Part shown: one piece after another, positions 1-6,282 of the stretch
Numbering within the stretch: position 1 is the stretch's first letter
How the letters are laid out: the number at the start of each line of letters is the position of its first letter
Source: CAZAPG01 sp964486935
Lineage (GTDB): Bacteria; Chloroflexota; Anaerolineae; 4572-78; J111
NCBI GenBank assembly: GCA_964486935.1
Contig: CAZAPG010000092.1
Span: forward strand, 1 to 7,116
Direction: 5' to 3'
DNA: 7,116 nt
Position numbers and translations under genes: made by a program
The notes under the pieces: generated by a model
Databases searched by the model: none
The model's input: the letters and a program-made list of their open reading frames with translations, nothing else
Told to the model about the DNA's origin: nothing

Positions 1-1
1 T

Positions 2-100
2 TTAACAACAGGGGTAAATCTGGTCTATACCACTCCGGCTGCGGTGGCTAATTATAACGAGTACGCCGAAAAATGGAACTCTATTTTAGCCCTAAAATAA
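2..100 (+). CDS. C-terminal end of an ABC transporter solute-binding protein (partial)
   Basis: Only the last 32 codons are present; the gene begins before the window. The reading frame starting at base 2 is open and stops at TAA 98-100. The residues include VNLVYTTPAAVANYNEYAEK and end in SILALK, a hydrophilic helical tail of the kind that ends periplasmic or lipoprotein solute-binding proteins of the ferric-iron and spermidine type. The position 54 bp upstream of a fused permease gene, which is followed by an ATPase gene, supports this reading: binding protein, permease, ATPase is the usual order of such import operons. The protein would capture substrate outside the membrane and deliver it to the permease. 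The fragment is too short to name the substrate, and the family call rests mainly on gene context. Confidence 0.6.
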   Translation, partial: LTTGVNLVYTTPAAVANYNEYAEKWNSILALK

Positions 101-154
101 ACACTGAGGACGACAGGATTCGCTTGACCTGAACCAAGCCTGCGCTAAATACAG

Positions 155-1978
155 ATGAAGTTTGACACCCAAGACATCAGCCTTGTTAATCTGGAGGCCG
201 GATTATCAGCCATAAAAAATTGGATTGTTACCCCAATTAAAAAACCCGTTGCCGCTTTCAAGCGTCAGTTTGGGGCTGTGCTTCATTTTTTAACCGATGC
301 GCGATTTTGGATTATCGGAGCGGCGGTTCTGCTTGTAATTTATCTGGCCGGCCTGCCCCTGGCAATACTGCTGTGGGGTAGTTTGAAAGCCGGCAGCCCG
401 GTTGAGGCCGGCGCTTTGACTCTGGAAAATTTTAAAGAGGCTTACGGGAATCCACACTCGTACACTTTGTTATTTAATTCTGTCGTGTATGCTGCCGGCG
501 CCTGCCTCTTGTCGCTCATTCTTGGCACAAGCCTGGCCTTTGTGGTGGAGCGAACCAATACGCCGTTTAAGAGTCTGTTTACAGCTATGGCTCTTGTGCC
601 TCTCATCATTCCCGGTATTCTCCATACCATCGCCTGGATTCTGCTGCTCAGCCCCAGAATTGGGGTTATTAACCGGGTTTTAATGAATTTATTTGGTTTA
701 GAAGCCGCCCCCTTTAACATTTACGGCATGGGGGGTATGATCTGGGTAGAAGGGTTGCATCTTTCGCCGTTGGTGTTTGTATTAATGGCTGCCGTCTTTC
801 GCTCAATGGACCCGGCCCTGGAAGAAGCGGCCTTAACCTCTGGGGCCAGTTATCCCACGGTGCTTCGCCGGATAACTTTGCGGCTGGCAGTTCCGGCTAT
901 GGCCTCAGCCATGCTCATTATGTTTATCCGCGGCCTTGAGTCATTTGAGGTGCCGGCGCTGATTGGCCTGCGCGGCGGGGTAAGAGTCTTCACTTCTCGT
1001 ATCTGGCTGGCCCTGCGAGAATTCCCCCCCGATTACGGCCTGGCCGCCGCCTTTGCCGTTGGGTTGCTGCTCATTAGCGTTGCGGGTATTTTGCTCTATA
1101 GCCGCCTGATAGCCGCCAACAAACAATTTGCTACAATCACCGGCCGGGGGTTCAGACCCCACATTGTTCATCTGGGAAAGTGGCGCTATTTGACCGCAGC
1201 CATATTTATTTTTTACTTTGTTTTTCTGGTGGGACTTCCTTTTTTGATATTACTTTGGGCTTCACTAAACCCCACTTATACCGTACCGGCGTTTGACAAG
1301 CTTGACCGGCTAACGTTAGAAAATTACATATTCGTTTTAAAAATGGACCGTACCCGCGCCGCCTTTGCCAACAGCATAATATTAAGCCTGAGCAGCGGGT
1401 TGCTGGTTATGCTTTTAACGGCAGTTATCGCCTGGATTACCGTTAAAAGTCGCTGGCGAGGCCGGGCAGTTTTAGACATTATCACATTTTTGCCAATTAC
1501 CATTCCGGGGATAGTGCTGGGCGTCAGCCTGATTTGGGTTTACCTGATTCTGCCTATCCCAATTTATGGCACCCTCTGGATTCTGTTGCTGGCCTATATT
1601 ACCCGCTATATGCCCTACGGCATCCGCACAAGTTCGGCCTCGATGGTTCAGATTAGCGATGAATTGGAAGAAGCCGCCGCAATATCGGGCGGATCCTGGT
1701 TACAGACATTTCGCCGAATTACCTTACCCCTGTTAAAACCGGGTTTGATTGCCGGCTTTATTTATGTGGTTATTGTTTCGTTCAGAGAGTTATCCAGCTC
1801 AATTTTGTTGTACAGTAGTAAAAGTATTGTCGTATCAATTTTAATTTTTGACTTGTGGAGCGGAGGCAAATTTTCAATAGTAGCTGCGTTGAGCGTGATG
1901 ATGATTGTTTTTTTAATTATTCTGGTAGCAAGCGCCAACTGGCTGGGGGCCTATTTCGGTATTCGTGAAGGTATCTAA
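155..1978 (+). CDS. ABC transporter permease, fused two-domain type, probably Fe(III) import
   Basis: Integral membrane channel of a binding-protein-dependent importer, 607 aa. Two permease domains are fused in one chain. Hydrophobic segments occur near residues 51-75, 108-130, 143-165, 195-216, 245-262 and 293-316, and again in the second half from about 345-370 to 575-595, giving roughly 12 membrane helices. Each half has the EAA loop that docks on the ATPase: EEAALTSGAS at 223-232 followed by RRITLRLAVP, and EEAAAISGGS at 505-514 followed by RRITLPLLKP. Both halves also open with LTLEN (88-92 and 387-391), a visible trace of internal duplication. This layout fits FbpB/SfuB/AfuB ferric-iron permeases; ThiP-like and phosphonate permeases are alternatives. 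The first 50 residues form a polar, basic N-terminal extension. ATG 155 is the first start after in-frame stops, but it has no clear Shine-Dalgarno, so the start is less certain than the rest. The gene is followed by its ATPase through a TAATG overlap. Confidence 0.9.
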   Translation: MKFDTQDISLVNLEAGLSAIKNWIVTPIKKPVAAFKRQFGAVLHFLTDARFWIIGAAVLLVIYLAGLPLAILLWGSLKAGSPVEAGALTLENFKEAYGNPHSYTLLFNSVVYAAGACLLSLILGTSLAFVVERTNTPFKSLFTAMALVPLIIPGILHTIAWILLLSPRIGVINRVLMNLFGLEAAPFNIYGMGGMIWVEGLHLSPLVFVLMAAVFRSMDPALEEAALTSGASYPTVLRRITLRLAVPAMASAMLIMFIRGLESFEVPALIGLRGGVRVFTSRIWLALREFPPDYGLAAAFAVGLLLISVAGILLYSRLIAANKQFATITGRGFRPHIVHLGKWRYLTAAIFIFYFVFLVGLPFLILLWASLNPTYTVPAFDKLDRLTLENYIFVLKMDRTRAAFANSIILSLSSGLLVMLLTAVIAWITVKSRWRGRAVLDIITFLPITIPGIVLGVSLIWVYLILPIPIYGTLWILLLAYITRYMPYGIRTSSASMVQISDELEEAAAISGGSWLQTFRRITLPLLKPGLIAGFIYVVIVSFRELSSSILLYSSKSIVVSILIFDLWSGGKFSIVAALSVMMIVFLIILVASANWLGAYFGIREGI

Positions 1979-3099
1979 TGATTAAGGTTGACGATTTAGC
2001 AAAACATTTTTCAGACTCCAATGGCGAGCCTGTATTTGCCCTGAACAAAGTTAGCTTCACGGTTACAGAGGGGCAATTTTTTACATTGTTAGGCCCCAGC
2101 GGCTGTGGCAAAACAACACTTTTGCGCCTGATTGCCGGGCTGGAGCGCCCGTCGGCCGGCGAAATATACATTGGAGAGGAGCTGGTTTGCTCGGCCAACC
2201 GGAACAAATTTCTTGCGCCAAATGAGCGTGATATTGGCATGGTATTTCAATCTTATGCCATTTGGCCTCACATGACCGTGTTTGATAACGTGGCTTTTCC
2301 TTTGGCGGTGGGCAAGCGTCGATATAAGAAAAAAGAGATTGCCCAACGGGTCGAAAAAGCGCTGGCAACGGTGCGTCTGGAAGGCTATCAGAACCGCCCC
2401 GCGCCTAACCTTAGCGGCGGCCAACAACAACGTTTGGCTCTGGCCAGGGCATTGGTAAGAGAGCCAAAAGTATTGCTGCTCGACGAACCTCTGAGCAATC
2501 TGGATGCCAAACTGCGAGAACAGATGCGCTTTGAACTGCGCGAGCTTCAACATCGGCTGGGAATAACAACCATATATGTTACCCACGATCAAACCGAGGC
2601 ATTGGCCATGTCAAATATGGTGGCCATTATGTCTCACGGTAAAATCATTCAACAAGGGCAACCTCGCGAGATATACGAGCAGCCACTGACCCGTTTTACG
2701 GCAGACTTTGTTGGCTCAACCAATTTTCTTACCGGCAAAGTGATGGGCGAGCCGGACGAGGATGGTTTTCGCCTGGTGGAAACTGAGCCGGGTAATCTGC
2801 TGTGCTATGTGCCAAACACCCTCCAAATAGGAGAAGCAGTTTTAATCGCCATTCGCCCCCAAAATATTCTGGTTACTCACAACCCTCCCGCAGATGCTCA
2901 CAATATCTTTTTGGGAACCTTGTACGAAACTATTTTTTTGGGAGAATATATGGATTGCCGAATTGAAGTAGAGTCCACTATATTTCGCGCCTACCTGCAT
3001 CCACACCTGAACATTCAGCGTGGCGAAAAATTATTTATCCAAATACCTCGCAACTTATGTACGGTGATTCCTCTTGAGCACGCCTCTGCCAATCACTGA
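1978..3099 (+). CDS. ABC transporter ATP-binding protein, Fe(III)/polyamine importer family
   Basis: Cytoplasmic ATPase that powers the permease encoded just upstream, 373 aa, a usual length for the FbpC/PotA group. Visible motifs in order are Walker A GPSGCGKTT (39-47), Q-loop with Q91 in VFQSYAIWPHMTV, signature LSGGQ (145-149), Walker B LLLDEP (166-171) with catalytic E170, D-loop SNLD (173-176), and switch H203 in THDQTEAL. All key residues are intact. Residues from about 242 to the end form the TOBE-type regulatory region that follows the nucleotide domain in this family. The IWPHMTV stretch after the Q-loop resembles ferric-iron importers, but substrate cannot be fixed from the ATPase. 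The ATG overlaps the permease stop by one base. A GAAGG at 1967-1971, six bases before the ATG, gives a Shine-Dalgarno inside the permease gene, so translational coupling is likely. Confidence 0.93.
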   Translation: MIKVDDLAKHFSDSNGEPVFALNKVSFTVTEGQFFTLLGPSGCGKTTLLRLIAGLERPSAGEIYIGEELVCSANRNKFLAPNERDIGMVFQSYAIWPHMTVFDNVAFPLAVGKRRYKKKEIAQRVEKALATVRLEGYQNRPAPNLSGGQQQRLALARALVREPKVLLLDEPLSNLDAKLREQMRFELRELQHRLGITTIYVTHDQTEALAMSNMVAIMSHGKIIQQGQPREIYEQPLTRFTADFVGSTNFLTGKVMGEPDEDGFRLVETEPGNLLCYVPNTLQIGEAVLIAIRPQNILVTHNPPADAHNIFLGTLYETIFLGEYMDCRIEVESTIFRAYLHPHLNIQRGEKLFIQIPRNLCTVIPLEHASANH

Positions 3100-3141
3100 T
3101 TCTGTACCCCCAGCAATTTCTCAGCCAAAAGATAAATAATC

Positions 3142-3207
3142 CCTAACCTTTAACCCTTTGCTGGCCTGTTTTGCATTTTGGGTTAGGCAGGCCAGTCCTT
3201 TGCAAAA
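3142..3207. repeat. Three interleaved inverted repeats upstream of dnaX
   Basis: Three complementary pairs occur in the crossing order A-B-C-A'-B'-C'. A is CCTAACC 3142-3148 with GGTTAGG 3181-3187. B is CTGGCCTG 3161-3168 with CAGGCCAG 3188-3195. C is TTTTGCA 3169-3175 with TGCAAAA 3201-3207. All three pairs are perfect. B and C are contiguous, as are A' and B'. TAACCC 3151-3156 can also pair with GGGTTA 3180-3185, competing with A. CCTTTGC is directly repeated at 3155-3161 and 3197-3203. As RNA this could be a pseudoknot or a series of mutually exclusive hairpins; as DNA it could be a regulator binding site. No T-tract follows, so it is not a standard intrinsic terminator. It does not match any structured RNA family that I recognise. 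Confidence 0.5.
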
Positions 3208-3228
3208 ATCTATGGTCTCAGGTATCAT
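3200..3228 (+). promoter_or_regulatory. Candidate sigma70-type promoter for dnaX-ybaB-recR
   Basis: A -35 like TTGCAA (3200-3205, 4 of 6 consensus bases) and a -10 like TATCAT (3223-3228, 5 of 6) are separated by 17 bp. Transcription would begin near 3235, leaving an untranslated leader of about 100 nt before dnaX. The -35 overlaps repeat C' (3201-3207), so the inverted repeats could serve as an operator. The elements are moderate and no experiment supports them. Confidence 0.4.
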
Positions 3229-3248
3229 TTGATGACAAAATTGGCAGT

Positions 3249-3260
3249 CAATTTAAATTG
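3249..3260. repeat. 12-bp perfect palindrome CAATTTAAATTG
   Basis: A perfectly self-complementary 12-mer lies 15-25 bp after the expected dnaX transcription start and is made mostly of A and T. It could be a binding site for a dimeric regulator, but no matching regulator is visible in the window and A/T-rich palindromes also arise by chance. Confidence 0.35.
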
Positions 3261-3273
3261 GGATTTACCTGGG

Positions 3274-3288
3274 GCGGTAAACTACCGC
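3274..3288 (+). other. Short hairpin in the dnaX leader
   Basis: GCGGTA (3274-3279) and TACCGC (3283-3288) form a perfect 6-bp stem with a three-base AAC loop, 46 nt before the dnaX ATG. It has no T-tract and is far enough from the Shine-Dalgarno (3323-3328) that it would not mask it. Role unknown. Confidence 0.35.
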
Positions 3289-3334
3289 TATCCACCATCC
3301 CGGCGGAGCAGCAGGGTTACCAGAGGAGAATTTT

Positions 3335-4921
3335 ATGGCCTCGCAGGCATTGTACAGAAAGTGGCGTTCGCAAACATTCGATGAAATCATCGGGCAACAA
3401 CACGTTACGCAAACCCTCATGAATGCGCTCAAATTAGACCGCGTGGCCCATGCTTACCTGTTTGCCGGCCCACGAGGCACCGGCAAAACCAGTACAGCCC
3501 GCCTGCTGGCCAAAGCGGTTAACTGCCTGGCCGAGGATGTGGCCGAACGCCCCTGCAACCAGTGCGCCATTTGCCGGGCCGTGAGCGAGGGCCGGTTGAT
3601 GGACTTAATTGAAATTGACGCCGCCTCTAATACCGGCGTAGATGATATTAGAGACCTGCGCGACAAGGTTGGTTTTAGGCCGGCCGAGGCCAAAATAAAG
3701 TTCTACATCATCGACGAAGTTCATATGCTCTCCAATTCAGCCTTCAATGCCCTGCTTAAAACGCTTGAGGAGCCGCCCAACCACGTAATTTTTGTGCTGG
3801 CCACCACCGAGCCGGAAAAAATTCCGGCCACAATTCTGTCTCGCTGCCAGCGGTTTGATTTCAAGCGCATTCGGTTGGACGACATTGCCCAACGGCTGGA
3901 CCATATTGTGAGCCAGGAAGGTTTTAAGGCCGAGCCGGAAGCCCTGGAGTTTATTGCCCGGCAGGGTAGCGGCTCCATGCGCGATGCCATTAGTTTGCTG
4001 GATCAGATGGTGGCTTATGGAGGCGAAACCATTTCTCTGGAATTGGTGCATACTGTGTTGGGGGTGGTAGCCTCGCAATCGGTCATTGAGCTGGTCGACG
4101 CCCTGATTGACGGTGATGTGGCTGCCGGACTGGATATTATCAACAATGTGGTGGGCGATGGCGTGGACCCGCGCCAGTTTGCCCGCGAGCTTATAGAGTA
4201 TCTGCGCTCGGTCATGCTGGTCAAGTTGGGCAACGCCGCCGGCGCGCTGAATTTGCCGGATGAGATTCTATCGACCATTAAAACGCAGGCGGCCCGCGCG
4301 GATGCGGCTACTATTGTGCGGGCCACCTCACAATTCAACGCCGCCCAGGTAGATATAAAATCGGGCTTGCTGGCAATTCCACAATTGCCGCTGGAGTTGG
4401 CTTTTGTTGAAGCAACCACGCCATTGGCAACTGCGCCTGCGGCAGCGGTTTCGGTAGCGGCGCCGGCTCCCGCTGTGCCCAGGAAAACCCCGGCCAAAAT
4501 CGAAACACCGCCGGCTGTGTCTGAAGCGGTTATGCCCCAAACAGCCCCCGGAGAGCCTGTTACCGTTGATACGGTCAGAACCTCTTTTGAGGCAGTCATC
4601 AAAACCATTGAACCCAAAAGCAAACCTATGGCCGAAGCTCTGCGTAATGCCCGCCTGTACCGGGTTGAAGGCGACAAAATATATTTTATAACGTTTGAGC
4701 TGATGAAAAAACGCTTTGAGAAAGCTCAACCCAGAGCCGCTATTGACCATGCATTTAGTACGGTGCTGGGGCAGCCGGTCTCTGTGCATTTTTTATCTGA
4801 TACCGAAGCCGGGGCTTCTGCGCCCAGCAGTAGCGGTGATGACGATCAAGCCCCGAAAGAAGATACAGATGCCTTGATAAAAGTGGCTACCAATGAATTA
4901 GGTGGCAAAATTGTTGATTAG
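3335..4921 (+). CDS. dnaX: DNA polymerase III subunit gamma/tau (clamp-loader ATPase)
   Basis: Motor subunit of the clamp loader, which opens and places the beta sliding clamp on primed DNA at the replication fork; 528 aa. The N-terminus ALYRKWRSQTFDEIIGQ is the family hallmark. Motifs seen are Walker A GPRGTGKTS (45-53), a four-cysteine zinc site (C64, C74, C77, C80), Walker B DEVH (127-130), sensor 1 LATTEPEK (155-162) and SRC with arginine finger R170. The AAA+ core and collar run to about residue 355. A Pro/Ala-rich linker follows (about 360-408), then a compact C-terminal domain (about 412-490) and an acidic tail with GDDDQ. The start is secure: GAGGAG at 3323-3328 lies six bases before the ATG. 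No strong slippery heptamer was found; the only run, AAAAAA at 4706-4711, is not in the heptamer phase, so a separate frameshifted gamma form is not supported. First gene of the dnaX-ybaB-recR cluster. Confidence 0.97.
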   Translation: MASQALYRKWRSQTFDEIIGQQHVTQTLMNALKLDRVAHAYLFAGPRGTGKTSTARLLAKAVNCLAEDVAERPCNQCAICRAVSEGRLMDLIEIDAASNTGVDDIRDLRDKVGFRPAEAKIKFYIIDEVHMLSNSAFNALLKTLEEPPNHVIFVLATTEPEKIPATILSRCQRFDFKRIRLDDIAQRLDHIVSQEGFKAEPEALEFIARQGSGSMRDAISLLDQMVAYGGETISLELVHTVLGVVASQSVIELVDALIDGDVAAGLDIINNVVGDGVDPRQFARELIEYLRSVMLVKLGNAAGALNLPDEILSTIKTQAARADAATIVRATSQFNAAQVDIKSGLLAIPQLPLELAFVEATTPLATAPAAAVSVAAPAPAVPRKTPAKIETPPAVSEAVMPQTAPGEPVTVDTVRTSFEAVIKTIEPKSKPMAEALRNARLYRVEGDKIYFITFELMKKRFEKAQPRAAIDHAFSTVLGQPVSVHFLSDTEAGASAPSSSGDDDQAPKEDTDALIKVATNELGGKIVD

Positions 4922-4946
4922 CTAAAATGTTTGCCAGGAGGAAGAC

Positions 4947-5336
4947 ATGGCCAAAAGAAAAGGAAAAGGCAAAGGCTTTAAACTTACCGGAGGGGGCGCC
5001 GGAGGCGGGGGCCTGGGGTTGCCGGGTGGCGCAAAAGGCGGCCTGGCGGGACAACTTCAGGCAATGCAACAGCAAATGCTCGAGGCCCAGGAAGCGTTGG
5101 GGGATAAAACTGTTACGGTGACTGCCGGCGGCGGCGCTGTTACCGTTGTAATGACCGGGCACCAAAAGCTGGAGTCAATTACCATCCAGCCCGAAGTCGT
5201 AGACCCCGAAGATGTTGAGATGTTGCAAGATTTAATTGTGGCGGCGGTTAACGAAGCCGTCGAAGCCTCGCAAAATCTGGCCGCCGAAGAGATGGGTTCC
5301 ATTACCGGGGGGTTAAATATCCCCGGTCTATTCTAA
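4947..5336 (+). CDS. ybaB: YbaB/EbfC family nucleoid-associated protein
   Basis: Small DNA-binding protein, 129 aa, expected to act as a dimer on the nucleoid. The core from about residue 36 matches the family: helix with LQAMQQQMLEAQEAL, then the beta hairpin TVTVTAGGGAVTVVMTG with the GGG turn, then LESITIQPEVVDPEDVEML and a final helix ending in EEMGSITGGL. Family members are usually 100-110 aa. The extra length is an unusual N-terminal tail, MAKRKGKGKGFK followed by a Gly-rich stretch (15-33), which is basic and probably flexible and may add DNA contact. The start is well supported because AGGAGG at 4936-4941 lies five bases before the ATG, so the tail is likely translated. It sits 25 bp after dnaX and 15 bp before recR, the usual order for these three genes. 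Confidence 0.93.
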   Translation: MAKRKGKGKGFKLTGGGAGGGGLGLPGGAKGGLAGQLQAMQQQMLEAQEALGDKTVTVTAGGGAVTVVMTGHQKLESITIQPEVVDPEDVEMLQDLIVAAVNEAVEASQNLAAEEMGSITGGLNIPGLF

Positions 5337-5351
5337 AGGTTCGGTTAAACC

Positions 5352-5957
5352 ATGCAAGTGACCCCTGCCCCTGTAACTAAATTGATTGACGAATTTTCTC
5401 GGCTGCCGGGTGTTGGCCCTAAAACAGCCTCAAGGTTGACTTTTTATTTGTTGCGTAACCCGGCGGAGCGAGCCAACGCGCTGGCCGATGCTCTGCGAGA
5501 ATTGCATGAAAAAGTGCTATTCTGCTCGCAGTGTTTTAACATTGCGGAAAGCGACCCCTGCTCGGTGTGCGGCAACGAGCACCGGGACCACTCGCTAATT
5601 TGTGTGGTCGAAGAGCCTCTGGATGTGCTGGCTATTGAACGCACGCGAGAATATCACGGGTTGTATCATGTGCTGCACGGAGCTATAGCGCCGGCTGAAG
5701 GGGTCGGCCCGGAAGATCTCAAAATTGCTGAACTGGTAGGGCGAGTGCAATCAAGCCCCACGCCAGTTCGTGAAATAATCATTGCCACAAATCCCAACCT
5801 GGAAGGCGAAGCGACCGCAATGTATATTGCCCGCCAATTAGAGGGGCGTTCAATCAAGTTGACCCGACTGGCGCGGGGGCTACCGGTAGGGGGCGACCTG
5901 GAATATGCCGATGAAATAACCCTCAGCAGAGCGTTGAGTGGGCGCAGTGAGATGTAA
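5352..5957 (+). CDS. recR: Recombination mediator protein RecR
   Basis: Acts with RecO (and RecF) to load RecA on single-stranded DNA during gap repair; 201 aa, the usual full length. Visible parts are a helix-hairpin-helix around LPGVGPKTA (18-26), a four-cysteine zinc finger (C58, C61, C70, C73), a Toprim domain from about 81 to 176 beginning LICVVEEPLDVLAIE, and the conserved C-terminus TRLARGLPVGGDLEYADEIT. The start at 5352 gives the standard family N-terminus; the nearest Shine-Dalgarno-like AAAGG (5335-5339, overlapping the ybaB stop) is 12 bases away, so ribosomes may mostly arrive from ybaB by coupling. The stop codon TAA 5955-5957 lies inside an inverted repeat that probably ends the transcript. 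Confidence 0.97.
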   Translation: MQVTPAPVTKLIDEFSRLPGVGPKTASRLTFYLLRNPAERANALADALRELHEKVLFCSQCFNIAESDPCSVCGNEHRDHSLICVVEEPLDVLAIERTREYHGLYHVLHGAIAPAEGVGPEDLKIAELVGRVQSSPTPVREIIIATNPNLEGEATAMYIARQLEGRSIKLTRLARGLPVGGDLEYADEITLSRALSGRSEM

Positions 5958-5983
5958 AAACGGCAACCGGATTGTTTTTACAT
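5952..5983 (+). terminator. Terminator-like hairpin over the recR stop
   Basis: ATGTAAAAAC (5952-5961) and GTTTTTACAT (5974-5983) pair perfectly over 10 bp with a 12-base loop. The 3' arm carries the T-run, but the stem is A/T-rich and no T-tract follows it, so it is weaker than a textbook terminator. The A-run on one side and T-run on the other mean it could act in either direction. It separates the recR cluster from the rRNA promoters 60 bp downstream. Confidence 0.5.
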
Positions 5984-6042
5984 AATAAACCTTAAAAACC
6001 TGAATTAGTTGGGGAATTTGCCAGGCATCTTCGACTTGGGGC

Positions 6043-6071
6043 TTGACAAGCATTTAGAAACGTGGTATTAT
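6043..6071 (+). promoter_or_regulatory. rRNA operon promoter P1
   Basis: A perfect -35 TTGACA (6043-6048) and a -10 TATTAT (6066-6071, 5 of 6) with the ideal 17-bp spacing. Upstream sequence at 5975-6010 is A/T-rich, as expected of an UP element. Transcription should start near 6078, giving a leader of about 350 nt before the 16S gene. Confidence 0.8.
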
Positions 6072-6128
6072 TCCCCTCGTTGTTTCGTGAGTGCGGCAAG
6101 TTTCCTTGTAAAAAATCACAAGCGAGAC

Positions 6129-6157
6129 TTGACAACACAAAAAGTATGTGGTATATT
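6129..6157 (+). promoter_or_regulatory. rRNA operon promoter P2
   Basis: A perfect -35 TTGACA (6129-6134), 17-bp spacer and -10 TATATT (6152-6157, 5 of 6). An A-tract at 6110-6115 lies just upstream. The core CTTGACA and GTGGTAT occur at exactly the same distance as in P1, 86 bp earlier. Transcription should start near 6164. Two strong tandem promoters are typical of rRNA operons. Confidence 0.8.
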
Positions 6158-6187
6158 ATCCTTCGCCTCCAGCGGGGGACGAACTCG

Positions 6188-6219
6188 TCCACAAGATAAT
6201 GTGGAAAGTTCTATGACAA
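6188..6219 (+). promoter_or_regulatory. boxB/boxA-like antitermination site in the rRNA leader
   Basis: A small hairpin TCCAC (6188-6192) with GTGGA (6201-6205), loop AAGATAAT, is followed two bases later by GTTCTATGACAA (6208-6219). The latter matches 9 of 12 bases of the E. coli boxA core GCTCTTTAACAA. A boxB hairpin followed by boxA is the arrangement of E. coli rRNA leaders, where NusB and NusE (S10) bind boxA and make RNA polymerase resistant to termination. A terminator lies 65-100 bp downstream, which fits. A competing hairpin GGACG/CGTCC (6177-6190) shares two bases with the boxB-like stem. The match is imperfect and the call is tentative. Confidence 0.4.
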
Positions 6220-6225
6220 CAGAAA

Positions 6226-6282
6226 GGAGACGCAAGTCTATAAGAGGTAAATGTAACACCTTAAATAGATATTTGTGTCTCC
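6226..6282 (+). other. Long imperfect leader hairpin
   Basis: GGAGAC (6226-6231) pairs with GTCTCC (6277-6282), continuing through GCAA with TTTGT, TCTAT with ATAGA and GAGGT with ACCTT, to an apical loop near 6249-6257. Small bulges and internal loops interrupt the stem. It abuts the terminator hairpin at 6283 without a gap, so the two could stack. Confidence 0.5.

Noticed and set aside
124..151. Promoter for the permease (TTGACC with TAAATA)
   Set aside because: Spacing is 16 bp, the -10 is poor, and the start would fall at or after the ATG. Co-transcription with the binding-protein gene is simpler.
3161..3195. Intrinsic terminator of the ABC operon at the 8-bp repeat
   Set aside because: The loop is 19 bases and no T-tract follows; the repeat is better described as part of the interleaved set.
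3271..3322. Cyclic-di-GMP (GEMM) riboswitch, suggested by GCAGGGTTACC near the dnaX start
   Set aside because: The rest of the GEMM core, including the conserved first hairpin and its tetraloop receptor, is not present.
3100..3334. SRP RNA gene (ffs/scr) upstream of dnaX, as in Bacillus
   Set aside because: The conserved helix 8 motif (GGAAGGAAGCAGCC type) is absent on both strands and no closing long stem is seen. The fragment GGCGGAGCAGCAGGG is only a loose resemblance.
4015..4677. Long open frame (220 codons) on the minus strand opposite dnaX
   Set aside because: It is a shadow of the codon bias of dnaX: low-complexity Ala/Ser/Thr composition, no recognisable domain, and it lies within a clearly genuine gene.
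4703..4715. Programmed frameshift site in dnaX at a run of six A
   Set aside because: The run is read as two AAA codons after ATG and does not fit the A-AAA-AAG heptamer phase. It lies late in the C-terminal domain, so it would not yield a normal gamma form.
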